Assembly (NCBI GenBank): GCA_050043005.1
Contig: JBHJIZ010000005.1
Span: 1 to 64,000, forward strand
DNA from: Thermohalobaculum sp050043005
GTDB taxonomy: Bacteria > Pseudomonadota > Alphaproteobacteria > Rhodobacterales > Rhodobacteraceae
Length of the DNA stretch: 64,000 bases
Reading direction: 5' to 3'
Position numbers and translations under genes: made by a program. Below are positions 1-8,821 of the stretch, piece by piece (positions within the stretch are counted from its first letter, which is position 1; each line of letters starts with the position of its first letter). The notes beneath the pieces were generated by a model. That model was not told the DNA's origin and searched no databases. It worked only from the letters and a program-made list of their open reading frames with translations.

Positions 1-101
1 CCGGCATCCACCCAGACACCCAACGAGGCCGAGGCGAACCCCGGCATACGTTCGGTGACAACGCGGAAACCGTTTGAAAACTCTGCGGTTTGGATGGTCA
101 T
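1..101 (-). CDS. M16-family zinc peptidase (processing-peptidase-like), N-terminal fragment cut by the window edge
   Basis: Only the first 33 or so codons are in the window. Read on the minus strand they begin MTIQTAEFSNGFRVVTERMP and continue into a segment ending GVWVDAG, which matches the N-terminus of M16 peptidases of the mitochondrial-processing-peptidase type. The HxxEH zinc motif would lie beyond the edge, so activity cannot be judged. The ATG overlaps the thrC stop as ATGA, which implies translational coupling. An M16 gene directly after thrC is a usual arrangement in Rhodobacterales. Confidence 0.8.
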   Translation of the reverse strand, partial: MTIQTAEFSNGFRVVTERMPGFASASLGVWVDA

Positions 102-1492
102 ATTGTGCGCTCCCGCCGGATGTGGTCTTCAAGAACGCTCAGGTCGTTCGGCAGGGTCGCCATGCGTTCGGGTCGATCGTAAAGGTCCGCCATACGCGGC
201 GGCAATTTCGGACGCTCCCCACAAGCTTCTTCCACTGCATCGGGGAACTTGGCAGCGTGTGCGGTGCCGAGTACGATCATCGGGACTGCGGGATCAAGCG
301 CGGCCTTGCGCGCTGCGACACCGCCGATCGCAGTGTGCGGGTCCAGGATCGTGCCACCGTCGTGTGAGACGCTCTTGATCATGGCGAGTGTTTCCGTCCG
401 ATCAGCCCGACCAGAAGCCCAGCCTTCGCGGAACCTGTGCCAGGCACCTTGTGACAACCGAAAGCTTCCGCATTGCTTCTGTTCCTGCATCAGTTGTACG
501 ACCGCAGCACCATCCTTGTCGTACAGATCGAAAATGAGCCGCTCAAAGTTCGAGCTGATCTGGATGTCCATGGAGGGCGCAATCGTTGGCTCCACGCCGA
601 TATTCTCGCTGAGGCCGGTCTGAAGGGTCCGGTGCAGGATGTCGTTCTCGTTCGTGGCGATCAACAGCGTCCCGATCGGCAAGCCCATCTGGCGCGCGAT
701 GTGGCCCGCGAAGATGTCGCCGAAGTTGCCTGTTGGAACAGAGAAGTTCACGGGCCGGTGCGGCGCGCCCAGCGCGACCGCCGCCGCAAAGTAGTAGACA
801 ACCTGTGCCAGCACACGTGCCCAGTTGATCGAGTTTGCAGCAGCCAGGCCAATCTCGTCGCGAAACGCGAAGTCGTTGAACATGTCCTTCACACGCGCTT
901 GGCAATCGTCAAAATTGCCCTCCAGCGCGATGGCATGAAGGTTCGGTGCATCCGAAGTCGTCATCTGACGGCGTTGTACCTCGGATACCCGGCCTGCCGG
1001 ATGCAGAAAAAACACGTCCACGGCGGACGAGCCGCGAAAGGCCTCCATCGCGGCCGAGCCGGTGTCGCCCGAAGTCGCCCCAACAATCGTGACCCGCTCA
1101 CCGCGTCGCGCAAGCACCGTATCCAGCATCCGCCCCATCAGCTGCAGTGCAAAGTCCTTGAACGCCAGCGTTGGGCCGTGGTGCAACTCCAACACCCACT
1201 CATTGCTGCCAGTCTGGATCATCGGGCATCGCGCATCGTGCCCGAAGCCCGCATAGGCATGTTGGATGTTTGCCCGAAACGCATCATCGTCAAAACAATC
1301 CCCGATGAACGGGCGCATGACGTGAAAGGCCACCTCTTCGTAGCGCATCCCCGAAAAGCTGGCGATCGTATCTGGCGACAGAACGGGGACCTCTTCCGGC
1401 ACGTACAAACCGCCGTCCCGAGCCAGCCCGGTCAGCATCGTCTCTTCGAATGACAGGGCGGGCGCCTGTCCGCGGGTCGAGATGTAGCGCAT
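98..1492 (-). CDS. thrC: Threonine synthase
   Basis: PLP enzyme that converts O-phospho-L-homoserine to L-threonine and phosphate, the last step of threonine synthesis, in the cytoplasm. The 464-residue product has the family N-terminus (MRYISTRGQAPALSFEE) and the PLP-lysine segment HHGPTLAFKDFALQ, with the lysine near residue 112. The phosphate-binding run GATSGDTGSAA and a later PTGNFGDIFAG are also present. The length is typical of the long bacterial form. It follows SURF1 by 59 bp on the same strand and overlaps the M16 peptidase start, so it probably forms the tail of the cox operon transcript. No defect is seen. Confidence 0.97.
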   Translation of the reverse strand: MRYISTRGQAPALSFEETMLTGLARDGGLYVPEEVPVLSPDTIASFSGMRYEEVAFHVMRPFIGDCFDDDAFRANIQHAYAGFGHDARCPMIQTGSNEWVLELHHGPTLAFKDFALQLMGRMLDTVLARRGERVTIVGATSGDTGSAAMEAFRGSSAVDVFFLHPAGRVSEVQRRQMTTSDAPNLHAIALEGNFDDCQARVKDMFNDFAFRDEIGLAAANSINWARVLAQVVYYFAAAVALGAPHRPVNFSVPTGNFGDIFAGHIARQMGLPIGTLLIATNENDILHRTLQTGLSENIGVEPTIAPSMDIQISSNFERLIFDLYDKDGAAVVQLMQEQKQCGSFRLSQGAWHRFREGWASGRADRTETLAMIKSVSHDGGTILDPHTAIGGVAARKAALDPAVPMIVLGTAHAAKFPDAVEEACGERPKLPPRMADLYDRPERMATLPNDLSVLEDHIRRERTI

Positions 1493-1551
1493 GTGAGATC
1501 CGTGATCCTTGGAGGAGAGGGCTTATCCCAACAAATTGCGGTCGAAAACCC

Positions 1552-2277
1552 CTAAGCCCTGAGCCGTTTCATCTCGCTGCGCAGCCAGAAAATCGACATC
1601 AGCGCCCAGACAATCGCCAGCCCGAACCACGTGACCGCGTATTCAAGGTGCCGGTTCGGCAGACCGACGCCGGGCGGCTGCGGCAACACGATGCTGTCAT
1701 CTGGATGGCTTTCCGCCACGAGCAGCACCGGCTCGGTTCCCAAGGCATCGGCCATGCGCACGGCGTCGCGGGCAAACCAGATGTTGCGACCAAGATCCGG
1801 GTCGGGCGTGAAGCTGTCCAGCTCGTTGGACCATAGCAGCAGGCCGACGATTTCGTCGACGCGCTCGCTCTGTGTCCACCGAACCGATCCATCCCGCGGG
1901 GTCGCATCCTTCTTGGCCTCCGGAATGAATCCAAGATCGACAAGGATCTTCCGTTGTGCGCCCTCCTGGCCTTGCGCGAGGACGAAAGGCACAATGATCC
2001 GATAACCCCCGCCATATTGCTTGACGGAATGCAGCGCGTGGACTTCGTCCGTTCCCAATTCACCGCGGACCCGAACGCGCAATAGATTATCTGTGTTCGG
2101 GTCGGGCAGATCCGGAAGCGCCACGGGGTCGGCGGCGATCCTTGTCTCGATCTCGGCAATCAGGCCCTCTTTCCAGGCCAGACGTTGGATCTGCCATGTA
2201 CCGAGCAACACAAGAATGAAAACACCAACCACACCGATCACGATCGGAGCGATCGACCGCTTTCGCGAGGTGCTCAT
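1552..2277 (-). CDS. SURF1 family cytochrome c oxidase assembly protein
   Basis: Inner-membrane assembly factor that helps insert heme a into subunit I of aa3-type cytochrome c oxidase. The chosen start gives 241 residues: a short basic N-terminus (MSTSRKRSIAP), a first membrane helix with the SURF1 hallmark GTWQIQRLAWKEGLI, a periplasmic domain, and a C-terminal helix containing NRHLEYAVTWFGLA. The reading frame is open further upstream to 2325, but that extension would run through a hairpin, and ATG 2277 starts just before the hydrophobic helix as in relatives. It lies between coxC and thrC, consistent with its role. Confidence 0.93.
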   Translation of the reverse strand: MSTSRKRSIAPIVIGVVGVFILVLLGTWQIQRLAWKEGLIAEIETRIAADPVALPDLPDPNTDNLLRVRVRGELGTDEVHALHSVKQYGGGYRIIVPFVLAQGQEGAQRKILVDLGFIPEAKKDATPRDGSVRWTQSERVDEIVGLLLWSNELDSFTPDPDLGRNIWFARDAVRMADALGTEPVLLVAESHPDDSIVLPQPPGVGLPNRHLEYAVTWFGLAIVWALMSIFWLRSEMKRLRA

Positions 2278-2302
2278 GTCCCTGGCGTCCTCCAAATGCA
2301 AA

Positions 2303-2322
2303 CCGCCGCCCGAAGGCGGCGG
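2303..2322 (-). terminator. UUCG-tetraloop hairpin between coxC and SURF1
   Basis: On the minus strand the sequence is CCGCCGCC-TTCG-GGCGGCGG, a perfect 8-bp stem closed by the very stable C(UUCG)G loop, starting 25 bases after the coxC stop. Only short T runs follow (TTTGCATTT), so it may be a leaky terminator or a 3'-end stabiliser of the coxC message rather than a full stop, since SURF1 and thrC follow at once. Confidence 0.6.
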
Positions 2323-2347
2323 CAAAAATGGTCAGCTCCGCGCCTGA

Positions 2348-3211
2348 TCAGAGCGAATATGCCCAGATGTAGACGGCTGCGAACAGGAACAACCAGACCA
2401 CGTCGACAAAGTGCCAGTACCAGGCTGCGGCCTCGAAACCCAGGTGCTGCTTCGGCGTGAAATCACCCTGCCGCGCGCGCATCAGGCAGACGAACAGGAA
2501 GATCGTCCCGACGATCACGTGGAAGCCGTGGAATCCGGTCGCCATGAAAAAGACCGCGCCATAGACATCGCCCGAGAAAGAGAACGCCGCGTGGCTGTAC
2601 TCATACGCCTGAAACACCGTGAAGATCGCGCCGAGCAGGCAGGTGAGCAGCAGGCCAAGGATCAGGTTCTGCCGCTTCTGGCCCTGGCCGCCTTCGATGA
2701 GTTCATGGTGGGCCCATGTCACCGTACAGCCGGACAGCAACAGGATCACGGTGTTGATCAGCGGCAAATCCCAAGGATTGAACATCTCCCCTTCGAGCGG
2801 GCCGAAAACGCCGTTCGGTCCGACCGAGGTCGCGATCTCGCCCCCTGCGCCTTCCAGACCGTACATCGGGAAGATCGCGAACTTAAAGAACGCCCAGAAC
2901 CACGCCGCGAAGAACATGACCTCGGACATGATGAACATGATGAAGCCCATGCGCAGACCAATGCGCACCACCGGCGTGTGGTCGATGCCGTTGGCTTCCG
3001 TGATCACGTCGCGCCACCAGACATACATCGTGTAGAGCACGATCCCAAGACCGATCACCGCAATCCAAGGCGTCTGAAAATCGTTCTCCGCTGCGTATGG
3101 CGATACGGCGAAAACGATACCAATCAACAGCGTGATCGCGCCGACCGCCGCCAGCAGAGGCCACGGGCTCGGATCTATGATGTGGTAGTCATGGTTCTTT
3201 TCGTGGGCCAT
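2348..3211 (-). CDS. ctaE: Cytochrome c oxidase subunit III
   Basis: Subunit III of aa3-type cytochrome c oxidase, an integral inner-membrane protein that stabilises the catalytic core and proton uptake. The 287-residue product starts MAHEKNHDYHIIDPSPWPLL. It has seven predicted membrane helices, the conserved MSEVMFFAAWFWAFF helix with its buried glutamate, the TGFHGFHVIVGTIFL segment and the C-terminal YWHFVDVVWLFLFAAVYIW signature, which ends the protein as usual. It follows ctaG by 13 bp and precedes SURF1. Also called coxC. Confidence 0.97.
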   Translation of the reverse strand: MAHEKNHDYHIIDPSPWPLLAAVGAITLLIGIVFAVSPYAAENDFQTPWIAVIGLGIVLYTMYVWWRDVITEANGIDHTPVVRIGLRMGFIMFIMSEVMFFAAWFWAFFKFAIFPMYGLEGAGGEIATSVGPNGVFGPLEGEMFNPWDLPLINTVILLLSGCTVTWAHHELIEGGQGQKRQNLILGLLLTCLLGAIFTVFQAYEYSHAAFSFSGDVYGAVFFMATGFHGFHVIVGTIFLFVCLMRARQGDFTPKQHLGFEAAAWYWHFVDVVWLFLFAAVYIWAYSL

Positions 3212-3224
3212 AGGGTCCTCCGTC

Positions 3225-3803
3225 TCAGCCGTCTTGCGCAGCGGTCGATTGCGGGGTGTTGAGCGCGGCGCTCTCGTCGAGCTCGGTTTCGAAGAATGTA
3301 TAAGACAGCGTGATCGTGTGCGTATTTGCGACTTCCGGGTCGGTCACCATCTCGGGGTCGACATAGAAGGTCACCGGCATCATGACCCGCTCGCCGGGTT
3401 GCAAGACTTGCCGCGTGAAACAGAAGCAATCGATTTTGGCGAAGTACCCGCCCATGTCCAGCGGCGTCACATTGAAGCTGGCGGTGCCCGCGACCGGCTT
3501 GTCGGTCGGATTGTGCGCTTCGTAAAACGCCAGTGCCGTCTCACCGATCCGCACGGTCATCGTGTTCTTGACCGGCTTGAAATCCCACGGCATCGCCTTC
3601 GATGTCGAGGCATCGAAGCGGACGGTGACTGTGCGGTCCAGTATTTCGCTGGATGCGTCGGCGGCGATCTGGGTTGTGCCACCGAAACCAGTGACACGGC
3701 AGAACAGGTCATAAAGCGGCACCGCTGCCCAGGCCATTGCCGCCATGCCCACAACGACGCCGATCAACGGCACCAGGGTCCGTCTGTGGCTTTGACCGCT
3801 CAT
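3225..3803 (-). CDS. ctaG: Cytochrome c oxidase assembly protein CtaG/Cox11 (copper delivery to CuB)
   Basis: Copper chaperone anchored in the inner membrane with a periplasmic domain; it delivers copper to the CuB centre of oxidase subunit I. The 192-residue product has one N-terminal helix (about residues 10-30), the start of the soluble domain (YDLFCRVTGFGGTTQ) and the copper-binding CFCF motif at C126 and C128 inside KIDCFCFTRQVLQPGE. Near the end lies the conserved VANTHTITLSYTFF strand. Its ATG overlaps the stop of the small upstream gene as ATGA, so translation is coupled within the cox operon. Confidence 0.96.
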   Translation of the reverse strand: MSGQSHRRTLVPLIGVVVGMAAMAWAAVPLYDLFCRVTGFGGTTQIAADASSEILDRTVTVRFDASTSKAMPWDFKPVKNTMTVRIGETALAFYEAHNPTDKPVAGTASFNVTPLDMGGYFAKIDCFCFTRQVLQPGERVMMPVTFYVDPEMVTDPEVANTHTITLSYTFFETELDESAALNTPQSTAAQDG

Positions 3804-3994
3804 TCGCCTTGCATCCAGTTCATGAGGCTCTCTCCCCAGCTGACGCTCGCGCTTGGATTGGCCACATTCTCACCCAGCTTCACGATCGTCACTGCAAACA
3901 GCAGCATCGCGAAGCCCAGCAACAATGCGAGCACGGCAGTGTTGCGGCCCTTGCGCCGCTTGTGCAGGTCGTGTTCGTTGTCCAACGCCATCAT
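3800..3994 (-). CDS. Small single-helix membrane protein of the cox operon
   Basis: A 64-residue protein, basic at the N-terminus (LDNEHDLHKRRKGRN), with one membrane helix at about residues 22-40 and a short C-terminal tail. ATG 3994 is preferred over the upstream GTG 4003 because it shares a base with the ctaB stop (TGATG). The stop overlaps the ctaG start as ATGA, so the three genes are tightly coupled. A small ORF at this exact place is common in alphaproteobacterial cox operons, where it has been annotated as a CoxF-type or hypothetical protein. A role in oxidase assembly is inferred from position only. Confidence 0.85.
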   Translation of the reverse strand: MMALDNEHDLHKRRKGRNTAVLALLLGFAMLLFAVTIVKLGENVANPSASVSWGESLMNWMQGE

Positions 3995-4944
3995 CAGATC
4001 CACACCGGCCAGCCGAACGGACCGATCAAGGCGCGCAACAACGCGTCCGCGATCAACGCACCGAACACGGCAAAGAGATAGATGATCGATGTCCCGAACA
4101 GTCGCTTCTCTGGGCCGAAGGCATCATCCGGGCCCGAAACCCGATTGGACACCTGCCTTGCATCCGACAGGAATCGCAGGCTCGCCCAGGTTGCGACAAC
4201 CAGGTAGATCGGCCCTCCAGCGCTCGTGAACGCAGGTGCCACGGCCACGGGCAAAAGGATCAGCGTGTAGATGAAGATCTGTTTGCGCGTCGCGGCCTCT
4301 CCAGCGACGACAGGCAACATCGGTACGCCGACGCGGGCATAATCCGCGTTGCGGAACAAGGCCAATGCCCAGAAATGCGGTGGGGTCCAAAGGAAGATCA
4401 CCAGAAACAGCAGGACCGAGGTCGTGGTCACCTCTCCGGTCACAGCGGCCCAGCCAATCATTGGCGGGAAGGCACCAGCCGCGCCACCGATAACGATGTT
4501 CTGAGGCGTCGAGCGCTTCAGCCACATCGTGTAGATTACCGCGTAGAAGAAGATCGTGAACGCCAGCAGACCGGCCGCAAGCAGATTGGCGAACAGCGCC
4601 AGCATCGCAACAGACAGCACGGACAAACCGAGCCCGAGCGATAAAGCTTCGCCGCGATCAACGGTCCCGGCCGGGATTGGCCGGTCTTGCGTGCGCGACA
4701 TGGCGGCATCGATGTCCGAGTCGAACCACATGTTCAGCGCGCCAGAGGCGCCCGCGCCGACGGCAATGCAAAGAAGCGACGCCAGGGCCACGACAGGGTG
4801 TGCGCCACCCGCCGCCACGATGCCCGCGAACGCCGTGAAGACGACGAGCGACATCACACGCGGCTTCAACAGACGGAAGTAATCGCCAAACTCGGCGTCG
4901 CCCGTTTTCCGGGCTGGTATCGATGTTGCCGAGATATCTGTCAC
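3994..4944 (-). CDS. ctaB: Protoheme IX farnesyltransferase (heme O synthase)
   Basis: Integral membrane UbiA-family prenyltransferase that transfers farnesyl to heme b to make heme o, the precursor of heme a for aa3 oxidase. The 316-residue product shows the family signature in the segment around NMWFDSDIDAAMSRTQDRP, with the DxxxD aspartates that bind farnesyl diphosphate. A second motif, YTMWLKRSTPQNIVIGG, and several membrane helices follow. It lies 66 bp after coxB and shares the stop/start bases TGATG with the next gene. Also called cyoE or coxE. Confidence 0.96.
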   Translation of the reverse strand: MTDISATSIPARKTGDAEFGDYFRLLKPRVMSLVVFTAFAGIVAAGGAHPVVALASLLCIAVGAGASGALNMWFDSDIDAAMSRTQDRPIPAGTVDRGEALSLGLGLSVLSVAMLALFANLLAAGLLAFTIFFYAVIYTMWLKRSTPQNIVIGGAAGAFPPMIGWAAVTGEVTTTSVLLFLVIFLWTPPHFWALALFRNADYARVGVPMLPVVAGEAATRKQIFIYTLILLPVAVAPAFTSAGGPIYLVVATWASLRFLSDARQVSNRVSGPDDAFGPEKRLFGTSIIYLFAVFGALIADALLRALIGPFGWPVWI

Positions 4945-5010
4945 GTTCTGTTGGATCCTGTTTCCTGATGACCGGTCAAGCGCACGGGCGCCGGGCCGGA
5001 TGTCGAATGG

Positions 5011-5880
5011 TTACTCGGTCGCCGCCGCGAGCCGCGTTTTCGGCGCGTCGTCGCGTGACGCCATCTCGAGGATCCAAGTGTCGTAATCGTCCTGGCTCAC
5101 GACCTCGACAACGATCGGCATGTAACTGTGGTCCTTGCCGCAAAGCTCAGAACACTGGCCGAAGTAGACCCCCGGCTCGTTCGCCTGGAACCACGTCTCG
5201 TTGATGCGGCCTGGCATGGCATCGATCTTCGAGCCGAAGGACGGGATCGTCCACGCGTGGATCACATCCGACGCCGTGACCAGAACGTGCACCGTGGCAC
5301 CGACCGGGACAATCACGCGTTCATCCGTGGCAAGCAGAAACTCGTCTTCATTGTAACCGTACTCGGCAAGCTCGGTCTTGACCTCTTCCGTCAGCTTCGG
5401 TGCGCCCTGGCCGATCATGAAGGCTTCAAACTCGACATTCTCGTCCGGGTACTCATAGGACCAGTACCACTGGTGGCCCGTCGCCTTGATCGTCACGTCC
5501 GGTTCCGGGACTTCGAGCTGTTTGAACAGGAGCTGTACGGACGGGATCGCGATCACGATGAGGATCAGCACCGGGGCCGCCGTCCAGATCACCTCGATCG
5601 TCGTGTTATGCGTGAAGGTCGCGGGCTCTGGGTTTGACTCGCGGTTGTACTTGAAGATGCACACACCCAGCAGTGCCGTCACGAAAACGACGATCAGAAA
5701 GATGATCACGTGCAGGAAGTCGTCGAGCCAGACAATGTCCTCCATCACCGGCGTGACCGCCCGCTGGAAGTGGTGGCCCGCATCGACCGGTTTTCCGGCG
5801 ACACCTTCCGCCATCGCCGTCGTTGCCGCCAGACCGCCCATGAATGCCGCCAATGCCAAAGCACCAAATCGCTTCATCAC
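5011..5880 (-). CDS. ctaC: Cytochrome c oxidase subunit II (CuA subunit)
   Basis: Subunit II of aa3-type oxidase; it accepts electrons from cytochrome c through its binuclear CuA centre in the periplasm. The 289-residue precursor has a signal peptide (cleavage likely after the TTAMA near residue 24), two membrane helices (about 53-75 and 98-117), the aromatic docking patch HQWYWSYEYP and the CuA ligands H208, C243, E245, C247, H251 and M254 in GQCSELCGKDHSYM. It is first in the operon and divergent from tldD, so the operon promoter should lie in 5881-6069. Also called coxB. Confidence 0.97.
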   Translation of the reverse strand: MMKRFGALALAAFMGGLAATTAMAEGVAGKPVDAGHHFQRAVTPVMEDIVWLDDFLHVIIFLIVVFVTALLGVCIFKYNRESNPEPATFTHNTTIEVIWTAAPVLILIVIAIPSVQLLFKQLEVPEPDVTIKATGHQWYWSYEYPDENVEFEAFMIGQGAPKLTEEVKTELAEYGYNEDEFLLATDERVIVPVGATVHVLVTASDVIHAWTIPSFGSKIDAMPGRINETWFQANEPGVYFGQCSELCGKDHSYMPIVVEVVSQDDYDTWILEMASRDDAPKTRLAAATE

Positions 5881-6069
5881 TCGCCTCTTTCGTTGTCCGC
5901 CATGGCGACCATACGCGCACGGCCATTGACACTCTCTGTCGTTACACGTCTATCAACACAGAGCCGTAAACGGTGCAACGTATGACTTTGCGGCATGTCG
6001 CCGCTTGTCCTCGCGATGCGCCACCCAAGATTGATAGAACAGTCCGTCACGATGCAGGGGAAAATTCCG

Positions 6070-7488
6070 ATGAGCGAGAATAGTTTCCGCCCTTTCGAAA
6101 CCGATCTCGACGAAGGCAGCGCGCTCGCGATCCTGCGTGATGCGACGGCAGGTGCGGACGATGGCGAGCTTTTTCTGGAAAGCACGCGGTCCGAGGTGCT
6201 GGCCTTCGACGACGGGCGCCTGCGCAATGCTTCGTATGACAGCACGCAAGGGTTCGGCCTTCGCACCGTTCTGGGCGGCACTGCCGGGTACGCGCACGCA
6301 TCCGAACTCAGTGAAGCTGCCTTGCGCCGCGCATCGGAGACGGCTCGCATGGCGGCACGTGACGGCGGCGGCGTCATGGCGGCTGCCCCGGCCCGAACCA
6401 ACCACGGGTTGTACCCTGTGCTCGACCCGGTCTCCGAGGAACCCGTGGCCGCGAAGATCGAACTGTTGAAGGAGATCGACGACTACCTGCGCAGCAAGGA
6501 TGCCCGTGTCGTACAGGTCTCGGCATCTCTGACGGCAAATGTTCAGGAAGTCGAGATCCTTCGGCCCGAGGGTGGCCGGGTCGTGGATGTCCGCCCGCTC
6601 ACCCGGATGAATGTCTCGGTCATCGTTGAAAAGGACGGGCGGCGTGAAAGCGGGTCCGCGGGCTCCGGCGGGCGGCACGGCTATGATATCCTGATCGCGC
6701 CAGATGCGTGGCGGACGCAGGCCGATGAAGCCTTGCGCGTCGCTCTGATCAATCTCGAGGCCGAGGATGCGCCCGCAGGTGTCATGGAGGTCGCCCTCGG
6801 CAATGGATGGCCCGGCATCCTGCTGCACGAGGCGATCGGACATGGACTGGAAGGTGACTTCAACCGCAAGGGCTCATCCGCTTTCACCGAACTGATGGGC
6901 AAGCGGATCGCGGCACCCGGCGTGACCGTCGTGGACGATGGGACGATCCCGAACCGGCGCGGCTCGCTGACCATCGATGATGAAGGGACACCCACGAACC
7001 GCACCGTCTTGATCGAGGACGGCATCCTTGTCGGCTACATGCAGGACCGTCAGAACGCCAGGCTGATGAACGTCGCACCAACCGGCAATGGTCGGCGTCA
7101 GAGCTTCGCCCACATCCCGATGCCGCGGATGACGAATACGATCATGGAGAGTGGCACAACCGACCCCGACAGTATCGTAGCCGAGGTGAAGGACGGGATC
7201 TATGCCACCAATTTCGGCGGCGGCCAGGTCGATATCGCCTATGGCAAGTTCGTGTTCTCGTGCACCGAAGCCTATCGTGTGAAAGACGGCAAGATCCTGC
7301 ATCCCGTCAAGGGCGCGACCCTGATCGGCGACGGGCCCTCTGCCCTGAACCAGATCCGCGCTGTCGGCAATGACATGGCGATGGATCCCGGTATCGGCAC
7401 GTGCGGCAAGAACGGTCAGGGCGTACCCGTTGGGGTCGGCCAGCCGACATTGCTGATCGACGGGCTGACGGTCGGGGGCGCAGGGTAA
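6070..7488 (+). CDS. tldD: Metalloprotease TldD
   Basis: Zinc metallopeptidase subunit which, with TldE/PmbA, forms a barrel-shaped peptidase that degrades unfolded peptides; in E. coli it matures microcin B17 and helps degrade the CcdA antitoxin. The chosen ATG gives 472 residues beginning MSENSFRPFETDLDEGSA and follows AGGGG by 8 bases. The ORF is open 25 codons further upstream, but those residues do not look like TldD. The zinc motif is in LHEAIGHGLEGD, with the first histidine near residue 253. The partner pmbA is not in the window. Confidence 0.95.
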   Translation: MSENSFRPFETDLDEGSALAILRDATAGADDGELFLESTRSEVLAFDDGRLRNASYDSTQGFGLRTVLGGTAGYAHASELSEAALRRASETARMAARDGGGVMAAAPARTNHGLYPVLDPVSEEPVAAKIELLKEIDDYLRSKDARVVQVSASLTANVQEVEILRPEGGRVVDVRPLTRMNVSVIVEKDGRRESGSAGSGGRHGYDILIAPDAWRTQADEALRVALINLEAEDAPAGVMEVALGNGWPGILLHEAIGHGLEGDFNRKGSSAFTELMGKRIAAPGVTVVDDGTIPNRRGSLTIDDEGTPTNRTVLIEDGILVGYMQDRQNARLMNVAPTGNGRRQSFAHIPMPRMTNTIMESGTTDPDSIVAEVKDGIYATNFGGGQVDIAYGKFVFSCTEAYRVKDGKILHPVKGATLIGDGPSALNQIRAVGNDMAMDPGIGTCGKNGQGVPVGVGQPTLLIDGLTVGGAG

Positions 7489-7519
7489 CCGCGAACGCCC
7501 AAGACCCACGGAGGGCACC

Positions 7520-8443
7520 GTGTCAGAGACGGCGCTGGATCATCGCGCATTTCTTGCGTCCCTCGACGCAGATGAGCGGCGCCATTTGTGCAAACAATCA
7601 GACGGTCCCGGCCTGATCCGTATCGCGACGCATCTGGGGTCGATTGTCCTGATCGGCGCCTATATTGCGTCTGGCTTACCCCTGTGGTGGCTGGCGATGC
7701 TGCCGCAGGGCATCCTGATTGTGTTCCTGTTCACGGCGCTGCACGAGTGTATTCACCGCACGGCGTTTGAGACCGACTGGATCAACGACCGGTTCGCGGA
7801 CCTCCTGGGCGGTCTTGTGCTGCTCGGCCCGCGTCATTTCCGGTACTTCCACATGGCGCACCACAGGTTCACGCATGATCCGGACCACGACCCGGAACTG
7901 GCGGCTGGTAAACCCCAGACACTCTATGCGCTGGTGAAGTACCTGTCCGGGGTCTCGGACTGGCTGTGGCGCATCCGCAAGCTCTGGTCGAATGCGACGA
8001 TCGAGAACGCCGATCCATACGTCCCGCCCCGTGGACGCCGCCGCGTCATGCGCGAAGCAAGGGCAGTTCTCACAACCTATCTCGCATTGGCAGCGGCATC
8101 ATGGATTGCCGGCACTGCCGTATTGCTTTGGGTCTGGCTCGTGCCCCTGCTCATCGGCGGGCCATTCCTGCGCGCCTACCTGCTGGCCGAGCATGCCCGC
8201 TGCCCGCACGTCGCTGACATGTTCGAGAACACGCGGACCACGTTCACAAGCCGCCTTGTGCGCTGGCTGGCCTGGAACATGCCCTATCACGCCGAACATC
8301 ACGCCTACCCGGCTGTCCCCTTCCACAAGTTGCCGGACTTCCATGCGCTGTCGGCCCGACACCTGAAGGTCACCCAGAACGGATACACCGCCTTCACAGC
8401 CGATTACGTCGCGGACGCAGCACACACCCGTCTGTCAGAATGA
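7520..8443 (+). CDS. Membrane fatty acid desaturase family protein
   Basis: A 307-residue integral membrane protein of the di-iron desaturase/hydroxylase superfamily. Three histidine boxes are visible: LHECIHRTAF, HMAHHRFTHD and the C-terminal NMPYHAEHHAYP, with membrane helices between the second and third. The GTG start follows GGAGG. It acts on acyl or related lipid chains in the inner membrane; the exact substrate cannot be read from sequence. It starts 31 bp after tldD and may share its transcript. A strong hairpin starts 4 bp after its stop. Confidence 0.85.
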   Translation: MSETALDHRAFLASLDADERRHLCKQSDGPGLIRIATHLGSIVLIGAYIASGLPLWWLAMLPQGILIVFLFTALHECIHRTAFETDWINDRFADLLGGLVLLGPRHFRYFHMAHHRFTHDPDHDPELAAGKPQTLYALVKYLSGVSDWLWRIRKLWSNATIENADPYVPPRGRRRVMREARAVLTTYLALAAASWIAGTAVLLWVWLVPLLIGGPFLRAYLLAEHARCPHVADMFENTRTTFTSRLVRWLAWNMPYHAEHHAYPAVPFHKLPDFHALSARHLKVTQNGYTAFTADYVADAAHTRLSE

Positions 8444-8447
8444 AAAG

Positions 8448-8472
8448 CGGCCGCCTGGGTTACAGGCGGCCG
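8448..8472. terminator. Strong hairpin, probable bidirectional terminator
   Basis: CGGCCGCCTG-ggtta-CAGGCGGCCG is a perfect 10-bp stem with a 5-base loop. AAAA precedes it on the plus strand and so becomes CTTTTC just after the hairpin on the minus strand. It can end the minus-strand transcript of the small SOS-box gene, and it lies directly after the desaturase stop on the plus strand. Confidence 0.7.
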
Positions 8473-8633
8473 AGTTGGCGTTCCAGAGAGGGACGTGGCG
8501 CAACAAGGCAAGCTGGGCATGCTTGGCCGTGGGCAGATGATCCGAGAGCAGAGGGACCACCTTGGGGGAGCGCCGGACCCTGGACCGCAGGCGACGGTGA
8601 GCGTCCGGCGGCAGGCCGAACACTCCAATTCGG

Positions 8634-8762
8634 TCAGAGTATCGCGGGAGCCAAAAACCCGGTGAAGATCAGCATCGCCACGGCGGCAAGCCCGATGGCA
8701 TCGCCCAAGGCTTCCTTCGGTGCTGTCTTGATGATCTCGTTGGCACGTTCGAGGGTTCGCAT
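8634..8762 (-). CDS. 42-residue membrane protein behind a LexA box
   Basis: A short ORF with the order MRTLERANEIIKTAPKEALG, then a hydrophobic stretch ending TGFLAPAIL and TGA. About 20 residues of the C-terminal half (residues 20-42) form one membrane helix after an amphipathic, charged N-terminus. A GGGAG ribosome site lies 8 bases before the ATG, and an alphaproteobacterial LexA box lies 60 bp upstream (8822-8836), followed directly by TTGACT. I do not recognise a named family. Size, topology and SOS control resemble the small SOS-induced inner-membrane division inhibitors (SidA of Caulobacter), but no sequence identity is claimed. Translation is not proved. Confidence 0.7.
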   Translation of the reverse strand: MRTLERANEIIKTAPKEALGDAIGLAAVAMLIFTGFLAPAIL

Positions 8763-8821
8763 CTTCTGATCTCCCGTATCGATGTTGCCTGATTGTTCTC
8801 AATTTTACGGGAATTAGTCAA

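Noticed and set aside
8435..8623. 62-codon minus-strand ORF after the SOS-box gene
   Set aside because: GTG start with poorly spaced ribosome site, no hydrophobic or family features, and it runs through the terminator hairpin.
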